Shown here piece after piece: positions 59,201 to 64,000 of a stretch of 64,000 bases of DNA. The stretch's first letter is position 1, and each line of letters starts with the position of its first letter. Below the pieces are notes generated by a model. The model saw nothing but the letters and a program-made list of their open reading frames with translations. It was not told where the DNA came from and searched no databases. Origin of the DNA: Parvimonas micra (GTDB lineage: Bacteria > Bacillota > Clostridia > Tissierellales > Peptoniphilaceae); NCBI RefSeq assembly GCF_037482165.1, contig NZ_CP148048.1, positions 1-64,000 on the forward strand, given 5' to 3'. Made by a program: the position numbers and the translations under genes.

Positions 59201-59867
59201 TACAAATAAGAATTTAGCAAAGACAGAAGTTCCTGTAGAAAAGAAATGGATAGGAAAAGCTGTAAACGAAATCGAAGTTAAATTGTTAGCAAATGGACAA
59301 GAAGTTCAATCAGCTAAATTAAACGAAGCAAATTCTTGGAAACATACATTCAAAGACCTACCTGTATATGATGACAATGGAAAAGAAATAGTTTATACAG
59401 TAAAAGAAGTGGAAATTGAAGGATATGAAAGCAAGATAGAAGGAAATGCAAAAGACGGTTTTGTAATTACTAATAGAAATGTAGAAAAAACACAAGTTCC
59501 AGTTGAAAAGAAATGGATTGGAAAGGTATTAAAAGAAATTGAAGTACAACTTTTAGCAAATGGAAAAGAAATTCAAAATGTTAAGTTGAACGAAGCAAAT
59601 TCTTGGAAACATACATTCAAAGATTTACCAAAATATGATGACAATGGAAAAGAAATAACTTATACAGTAAATGAAGTTGCAGTTGAAGGCTATGATACTA
59701 AGATAGAAGGAAATGCAAAAGATGGCTTTGTAATTACTAATAAGGAAAAACCAATTAAACCAAGAGTTCCAAAAACATCAATAGGAACACAGTTATTTGG
59801 ATATATGGCAATGGCTGGAGTGAGTCTTGGACTTCTACAAATTTCTAGAAAGAAAAGAAATAAATAG
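56295..59867 (+). CDS. Cna-B repeat surface adhesin
   Basis: This 1190-residue surface protein starts with a signal peptide (MKKRFYCMMLSVLMVLGTLL). An N-terminal adhesin-like region (about 30-330) is followed by a SpaA-type domain (GKIKIIKVDAENKQMPLKGA to EAPAGWI). Then come eight Cna-B domains of about 89 residues with recurring VPVEKKW and YTVKE motifs. Lys and Asn/Glu residues in these folds commonly form intramolecular isopeptide bonds. It ends with VPKTS, a hydrophobic helix and KKRNK, a wall-sorting signal without LPXTG. Start 56295 was chosen for its ribosome site and signal peptide. It is probably a host or matrix adhesin. Confidence 0.93.
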   Translation: MKKRFYCMMLSVLMVLGTLLPAFRVSAESGRNISPQVNITKFTITNGQGQELKKFYSWSRFRVNLEWNAQKYGNTLKKGDYFEVKLPDKFKFIGDSAAVNFPIYGLDGKTVYGQGHIDVKKDGGGTLRVTLNEKVENLYNVKGKVSMESLFNYSKIKAGGRNRLEIEINGKKIPKDIDIEKPGKIDEILTKWPSRINENANEVRWNVRFNVNGKKFKNVSFEDKLTVEKGDFSGLRYIKESFVLQKVKFDKYGNITRVLSTENIGDRVQFSENGTKFRFVLGDINNGEQYMLRYKSTYKPNIVIKNRLKMFSQGESKEVSSRYKSALSNGSIEGDLLGKIKIIKVDAENKQMPLKGAKFKITNKVTKQTFELVTDEKGEAVSDKLVKGTYEITEIEAPAGWIKNDEIINVEVKDDVAVIKTITNKRAKTEVKVNKTWVGKKASSVKVNLLADGKKIDQVTLSEENNWQHTFKNLNKFKDDGKTEIKYTVEEEKINGYDTEIKQNGTNDFTIINKSNEKVKIPVEKRWEDNNNQDGKRVKEVVVRLLQDGIPTDKTIKLNEENGWKGEFTNLDKYDAKGNEIKYTVKEETVVDGYENEIIAGEVGGVLGYIIKNKHNVEKTEIPVEKKWIGPESVEEVTVKLLADGEDTGKTLTLKKSENWKGKFTNLDKYKNGKEIVYTVQEVSVKGYESKIEGNAKDGFVITNKNIEKTEVPVEKKWLGKAVNEIEVKLLANGQEVQSAKLNEGNSWKHTFKDLPKYDDNGKEITYTVKEVAIEGYESKVEGNAKDGFVITNKNLAKTEVPVEKKWLGKAVNEIEVKLLANGQEVQSAKLNEGNSWKHTFKDLPVYDDNGKEITYTVKEVAIEGYESKIEGNAKDGFVITNKNLAKTEVPVEKKWIGKAVNEIEVKLLANGQEVQSAKLNEANSWKHTFKDLPVYDDNGKEIVYTVKEVAIEGYESKIEGNAKDGFVITNKNLAKTEVPVEKKWIGKAVNEIEVKLLANGQEVQSAKLNEANSWKHTFKDLPVYDDNGKEIVYTVKEVEIEGYESKIEGNAKDGFVITNRNVEKTQVPVEKKWIGKVLKEIEVQLLANGKEIQNVKLNEANSWKHTFKDLPKYDDNGKEITYTVNEVAVEGYDTKIEGNAKDGFVITNKEKPIKPRVPKTSIGTQLFGYMAMAGVSLGLLQISRKKRNK
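58419..59486 (+). repeat. Four 267-bp tandem repeats coding Cna-B domains 4-7
   Basis: The marker GACAGAAGTTCCTGTAGAAA recurs at 58421, 58688, 58955 and 59222, exactly 267 bp apart, and most intervening bases are identical. The unit codes one 89-residue Cna-B domain. Such near-identity suggests recent unequal recombination and variable length between strains. Confidence 0.95.
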
Positions 59868-59880
59868 TTAATTAAAAAGC

Positions 59881-59906
59881 AAAAGAGAGCGTAAGCTCTC
59901 TTTTTT
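59881..59906 (+). terminator. Terminator after the Cna-B adhesin
   Basis: AAAAGAGAGC and GCTCTCTTTT form a perfect 10-bp stem around GTAA, followed by TT. Confidence 0.93.
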
Positions 59907-59923
59907 GTCGTTTTACAATACAT

Positions 59924-60265
59924 TTCACGTCATAGTACTGTTAGAAGAAGCACCCCTGAACACGTCATTTCGACCGAAACGGAACGTAGTGAAGTGAAGT
60001 GGAGAAATCTCAACTATTGCTTGCTGGCAAGCAATAGTATTTCTGAAAGAAATAAAAAATAATTAGATAAAATTATTATGTAAATCTTTCAAAGTCCTAT
60101 TTAGTATGAGAGTTTCATATTTTATGTATCTACGATACATTTATATTTGCTTGTTTACAAGCAAATATATGAGATCTCTCCGCTGTGTTTCGCTTTGCTC
60201 CACTCCGGTCGAGATGACGTATAAGGGAGATAACTTCGTTTAGTAGCTAGACGTTAAAGGTAAAT
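59924..60265 (+). repeat. Nested-hairpin dispersed repeat, copy H (full, with long inner spacer)
   Basis: TTCACGTCA (59924) leads to the left arm CACGTCATTTCGACCG to GAGAAATCTCA, CTATTGCTTGCTGGCAAGCA, and ATTTCTGAAAGAAAT. A spacer of about 70 bp matches sequence in copy D. ATGTATCTACGATACAT follows, then the hairpin TATATTTGCTTG/CAAGCAAATATA, which replaces ACTTTTGC/GCAAAAGT with compensating changes. It ends with the right arm TGAGATCTCTCCG to GGTCGAGATGACGT and the tail TAGACGTTAAAGGTAAATAA. Confidence 0.9.
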
Positions 60266-60300
60266 AAACTTCAAATTTTTTTATAATTTTGATATAAATA

Positions 60301-60342
60301 AAAAAGCATACCCATTATATTTCTGCTTGAGTATGCTTTTTA
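60301..60342 (-). terminator. Terminator of purD, bidirectional
   Basis: AAAAAGCATAC (60301-60311) pairs with GTATGCTTTTT (60331-60341); A- and T-runs flank both arms. It ends 13 bp from the purD stop. Confidence 0.85.
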
Positions 60343-60354
60343 AAGTTCAATTTT

Positions 60355-61581
60355 TTAAAACTTGCCTACATCTTCTCTGTAGAAGAAAGAGTCACTCTTT
60401 AATTTTTCAATATCTCTGTAAGCTAATTCTCTTGCTTTTTCAAAATCTTCTGCCATAGCTGTTACAATTAAATTTCTTCCGCCCTTTGCATAGAGTTGAT
60501 TGTTTTTTTCTTCAACTCCCATAAAGCAAATATCACTTTCTATCGGAACTAGATTAATTTTATCTTGACATTTTTCTTTTGACGGATAACCGTTAGATGC
60601 AAGAACTACACCAACACAAACTTCATCATTCCATTTGATTTCAGGTTCTTTATCATTCATTACATCCAAAATGTTTTGAACAAAGTCGGACTCTAAACGT
60701 GGTAATAGGACTTCAGCTTCAGGATCTCCAAGTCTGGCGTTAAAACTTAAAACTTTTATTCCATCTTTTGTTACAACAATTTCTCCATATAAAAACCCTT
60801 CAAATCCATAACCGTCTTCAAACATTGATTTTGCCATAGGTTTTAAGATTTTATCGACAACTTGTTCAATTTCATTATCCGTAATTTTTGCAACAGGGCT
60901 ACAAGCTCCCATACCACCTGTATGTTCAGCCTCGTCGCTATCAGATGTTCTCTTATAATCCTTAACAATTTGTAGTGGATAAACTTTGCTATTTTTTACT
61001 AATGCAAAGATTGAGAATTCTTTACCTATGATAAATTCTTCAACTAAAATTTTTGAATTTTCATTTTCATAAAAGATTTCATTAACTATATCTGTTGCCA
61101 TTTTGTTGCTTCTTGCAATGAAAATTCCCATATTTTTTGGAAGAGAATCAATCTTTATAGTGACAGGAAATTTTTCAATTTCTGAAACGAATTTTAGAGC
61201 TTGTTCTCTATCAGTAAATACAACATATTTAGTTGTAGGTATCTTTAATTTTTCCATAAGTTGTTTAGTAAAATATCTACTTGATTCTATTCTTGTTGCA
61301 GATTTAGTAGGTCCAAAAAGTCTTAAATCATTTTTATCAAACTCGTCTTTTATTCCAAGAGCTAAAACGTCAGCAGGTCCTACTATAGTTAAGTCGATAT
61401 TTTCTTTTATTGCAAAATCTTTAATTTTTTCAATATCATACATATCTATATCTACTTTTGTTGCACCATCCATCTTGCAATTTCCAGGTAAAACGTAGAT
61501 TTTTTCGACTAATTTACTCTTTTGACATGCCTTTAACATTGCATGTTCACGTCCGCCTTTTCCAATAATTAGTATTTTCAT
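60355..61581 (-). CDS. purD: PurD-like phosphoribosylamine-glycine ligase with altered active-site motifs
   Basis: GAR synthetase joins phosphoribosylamine and glycine with ATP. The 408-residue protein aligns along its length with PurD (IIGKGGREHA, the IVGP motif, HTGGMGACSP, FNARLGDPEAE). Several signature positions differ: the ATP loop KADGLAAGKGV reads KIDSLPKNMGI (143-153), EFN carrying the magnesium-binding Glu reads SFN (Ser279), and GPE reads GPA. It has no purine neighbours and its own terminator. It may be a divergent ligase, a repurposed ATP-grasp enzyme, or decaying. The ATG follows AAAGAGGTGATTTT on the minus strand. Confidence 0.85.
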   Translation of the reverse strand: MKILIIGKGGREHAMLKACQKSKLVEKIYVLPGNCKMDGATKVDIDMYDIEKIKDFAIKENIDLTIVGPADVLALGIKDEFDKNDLRLFGPTKSATRIESSRYFTKQLMEKLKIPTTKYVVFTDREQALKFVSEIEKFPVTIKIDSLPKNMGIFIARSNKMATDIVNEIFYENENSKILVEEFIIGKEFSIFALVKNSKVYPLQIVKDYKRTSDSDEAEHTGGMGACSPVAKITDNEIEQVVDKILKPMAKSMFEDGYGFEGFLYGEIVVTKDGIKVLSFNARLGDPEAEVLLPRLESDFVQNILDVMNDKEPEIKWNDEVCVGVVLASNGYPSKEKCQDKINLVPIESDICFMGVEEKNNQLYAKGGRNLIVTAMAEDFEKARELAYRDIEKLKSDSFFYREDVGKF

Positions 61582-61705
61582 AAAATCACCTCTTTTTTAT
61601 TAACGCTAAAATTGTCTATAATTGTTTTAATTTTAAAATTGAATTATTTAACTTTATATTATATCGTGTTTTGTTTTTGATAAATTTTTAAGGTAAACAC
61701 AATGA

Positions 61706-61742
61706 AATTAATATAATTTAACAAAGTTAAATTATATTAATT
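61706..61742. promoter_or_regulatory. Perfect 17-bp inverted repeat between purD and the ABC gene
   Basis: AATTAATATAATTTAAC (61706-61722) and GTTAAATTATATTAATT (61726-61742) flank an AAA centre. It lies in a divergent intergenic region (61582-61917) with no gene, where an operator is plausible. It has no T-run, so a terminator is unlikely. The centre recalls the modA palindrome (GAC-type arm, AAA loop). Confidence 0.6.
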
Positions 61743-61917
61743 ATATCACTAGAACAAAGTTTTTTCAATTTTATTTTTCTATATTAATAAGAAATGTTAA
61801 TTTTTTGTACAAATTTTTAGTTGAAAGTGTTTATTTTTATTGTATTTATTTAATTTTTTAGATAGAGGGTATATAAAATTTAAATCAAAAAATTTATATT
61901 AGTAAAGGAGGACGGGA

Positions 61918-64000
61918 ATGTTACAGCTTAAGAATATCAGTAAAAGTTATAAAACAGGAGATTTAATTCAAAAAGCATTAGATAATGTATCTCTTAATTT
62001 TAGAGATAATGAATTTGTATCTATTCTTGGTCCGAGTGGTAGTGGAAAATCTACTCTGTTAAATATAATAGGTGGATTGGATAAGTATGAACAAGGTGAG
62101 CTTTTAATTGATGGAATATCAACAAAAAAATATAAAAATGAAGATTGGGACAGCTATAGGAATCATACAATAGGTTTTGTTTTTCAAAGTTATAATTTAA
62201 TTTCTCATCAGACTATTTTGGCCAATGTGGAATTGGCTTTAACTATTTCTGGAATTTCTAAGGCTGAAAGAGAACAAAGAGCTATAGATGTACTGGATAA
62301 GGTTGGGCTTAAAAGTCAAATGCACAAAAAGCCTAATCAGTTATCAGGTGGACAAATGCAAAGAGTTGCTATAGCAAGGGCTCTTGTAAATAATCCTAGC
62401 ATTGTACTTGCGGACGAACCGACAGGTGCGCTCGATTCGGAAACGAGTGTTCAAGTAATGGAGTTACTTAAAGAGGTAGCCAAGGATAGACTTGTAATAA
62501 TGGTTACTCATAATCCTAAGTTGGCAAATGAATATTCGACTAGAATTGTTGAATTAAATGACGGACGAATTATTTCTGATACTAATCCTTTTGTTTTAGA
62601 GAATGAAAGTGAAGGGGTTCATAAAAATTTTGGAAAGTCTTCAATGTCATATCTAACAAGTATAGCTTTAAGTTTTAATAATTTAAAAACTAAATTCAAA
62701 AGAACTCTAATGGTAGCAATAGCTGGATCAATTGGAATAATTGGGATAGCTTTAATTTTAGGCCTATCCAATGGAGTAAATCAGTTTATTAAAGATACAG
62801 AAGAGGAAACAATGATTTCTTATCCAATAGAGATTGATAAAAGTAGTTTTTCTATGGGTAGAATGTTTGAAACATCAAGTGGAGAAAATAATGATGGAGA
62901 TATAACAGAAATCAAAATTATTCAAAAGATGTTATCAGCAATTAATAAAAATGATTTATCTTCTTTAAAAGAATATTTTGAAAATGACGGAAAATCAATC
63001 AATAATTATGCTAAGACAATAGAATACAAATATGATATTACGCCTGTAATTTATACTTTAAATAAAGAAAAATATGTTAAAGTAAATCCTAATGAGGCAA
63101 TGAAATCAATGGGTTTTTCTTCAAATAATTTTCTTTTTTCAAGTAATTCTATGAAAGCATTTAATAAATTACCTAAGAATGATAGTCTGTATAAGGATCA
63201 ATATACTTTAAAATATGGCTCTTGGCCAAGTAACGAAAATGAAGCGATAGTAATAACTAACTCAAAGGGTTATCTATCTGATTTTATTTTTTATTCACTG
63301 GGGCTTCGTGATAATGATGAGCTTTTAAAAATGGTAAAAAAATTTGCAAATAGAGAAAAAACTGATGTAGAAGAGGATAACATCTCTTGGAAGTACGAAG
63401 ATATTGTGGGTAGAGAGTTCAAAGTTTTAAGTAGCTCACAGCTTTATTCATATGACTCTAAAAATAAGGTTTATATAGAAAATTCTATGGATAGTACATT
63501 TGTAGAAAATCTTTTGAAAAATAATTCAAAAAAAATAAAAATAGTTGGAATAGCGTCTCCAAATAGTGACGAAAGTACACTCATTTTAAAACCTGGTATT
63601 TGGTATACGGATGACTTAGAAACAAATTTAAGAAAAATATCAAAAGAAAGTGAAGTTGTAAAGGCACAAAAAGAAAGCCCAGATGTTAATGTTTTAACAA
63701 ATACTCCTTTTGGAGAAAAAATCAAACAAAATTTAGACTTTGCAAAGTTGTTTTCGATAGATCAGAAAAAACTGTTTGAAGCTTTTAAAATAGATATTTC
63801 TAAATTAAATTTTGATGCTAATTCAATGAAAAATATTGATTTTTCAAAATATTTAAATACTAGTTCAGATGTTGATTTTTTTAAAAATTTAGATATAAAA
63901 CTCGATTCGGATAAATTAATTGGATTAATAAGTAATATTCTAAAAGGATATTTAGATTATTCTTCTAAAGATCCTTCGACTAATTATAGCGAATTGTCTA
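61918..64000 (+). CDS. ABC exporter with fused ATPase and permease domains, truncated by window end
   Basis: The gene starts at ATG 61918 after AAAGGAGGACGGGA and is still open at 64000 (694 codons seen). The N-terminal ATPase has Walker A GPSGSGKST, signature LSGGQMQRVAIARAL, and Walker B IVLADEPTGALDSETS, in the MacB/LolD group. From about residue 260 comes an FtsX-like permease start: a transmembrane segment (TLMVAIAGSIGIIGIALILG) followed by a large extracytoplasmic domain. Fused MacB-type proteins usually export peptides or antibiotics or act in envelope maintenance. The substrate is unknown. It is divergent from purD. Confidence 0.92.
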   Translation, partial: MLQLKNISKSYKTGDLIQKALDNVSLNFRDNEFVSILGPSGSGKSTLLNIIGGLDKYEQGELLIDGISTKKYKNEDWDSYRNHTIGFVFQSYNLISHQTILANVELALTISGISKAEREQRAIDVLDKVGLKSQMHKKPNQLSGGQMQRVAIARALVNNPSIVLADEPTGALDSETSVQVMELLKEVAKDRLVIMVTHNPKLANEYSTRIVELNDGRIISDTNPFVLENESEGVHKNFGKSSMSYLTSIALSFNNLKTKFKRTLMVAIAGSIGIIGIALILGLSNGVNQFIKDTEEETMISYPIEIDKSSFSMGRMFETSSGENNDGDITEIKIIQKMLSAINKNDLSSLKEYFENDGKSINNYAKTIEYKYDITPVIYTLNKEKYVKVNPNEAMKSMGFSSNNFLFSSNSMKAFNKLPKNDSLYKDQYTLKYGSWPSNENEAIVITNSKGYLSDFIFYSLGLRDNDELLKMVKKFANREKTDVEEDNISWKYEDIVGREFKVLSSSQLYSYDSKNKVYIENSMDSTFVENLLKNNSKKIKIVGIASPNSDESTLILKPGIWYTDDLETNLRKISKESEVVKAQKESPDVNVLTNTPFGEKIKQNLDFAKLFSIDQKKLFEAFKIDISKLNFDANSMKNIDFSKYLNTSSDVDFFKNLDIKLDSDKLIGLISNILKGYLDYSSKDPSTNYSELS

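Noticed and set aside
9999-60265. CRISPR array or CRISPR-like repeats
   Set aside because: The repeats are long, dispersed over 50 kb, palindromic and not regularly spaced; no cas gene is seen.

Overview
The window looks like the origin-proximal segment of a chromosome from an AT-rich, Gram-positive anaerobic coccus. The best guess is Parvimonas or a near relative in Peptoniphilaceae. That guess rests on the strongly AT-rich sequence, the dnaA-dnaN-yaaA-recF-gyrB-gyrA order, T-box regulation, lipoproteins and wall-type surface proteins, and a two-subunit pyrB-pyrI aspartate transcarbamylase. The species is an inference from memory and was not tested by any search. Coordinate 1 is the dnaA start codon, so the sequence appears rotated to dnaA. 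Nearly all genes lie on the + strand, co-directional with a fork leaving oriC (1417-1692). No rRNA, tRNA, prophage, complete insertion sequence or CRISPR array was found.

Layout. 1-9.9 kb: dnaA, an oriC with a textbook unwinding element, dnaN, an S4 protein, recF, gyrB and gyrA, followed closely by a partner-switching sigma module (anti-anti-sigma, a degenerate anti-sigma kinase, and a SigB/SigF-type sigma). 10-17.5 kb: a DUF4026/DUF2314-like protein between hairpin repeats, then a giant S8 surface protease. 18-20.3 kb: a cysteine desulfurase and ThiI for tRNA thiolation. 20.4-26.3 kb: six tandem lipoprotein cassettes, each gene with its own near-identical promoter and most with their own terminator; one has an in-frame stop and the last ends inside a hairpin repeat. 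26.3-31.4 kb: a small membrane protein, an HXXEE protein, a BcrA-type ABC transporter and a T-box-controlled BrnQ transporter. 31.5-37.2 kb: a Crp-family regulator, then a molybdate uptake and early molybdenum-cofactor operon (modABC, moaA, moaC, MOSC). 37.8-41.6 kb: oppDFBC. 43.5-49.9 kb: greA-lysS run into genes for a modified surface sugar. 49.9-55.9 kb: a pyrimidine operon pyrBICFKDE headed by a strong promoter and a translated U-rich leader that ends inside an attenuator. 56.3-59.9 kb: a Cna-B repeat adhesin. 60.3-64 kb: an isolated, motif-degenerate purD and the start of an ABC export fusion protein.

The most unusual signals are non-coding. A family of about 250-bp elements built of four small hairpins inside one long closing stem recurs at about eight places (10.0, 11.8, 12.1, 17.7, 26.9/27.0, 32.3, 42.7 and 60.0 kb). 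All copies are intergenic and all have the same polarity relative to the replication fork. Some are halved, joined in reversed half order, or carry a swapped hairpin module. The second strong candidate is the pyr leader (49927-50257). It resembles the enteric pyrBI UTP-sensing attenuator, which is unexpected in a Gram-positive lineage usually controlled by PyrR. The third is a PurD whose ATP-grasp signature and magnesium ligand are altered and which has no pur neighbours.
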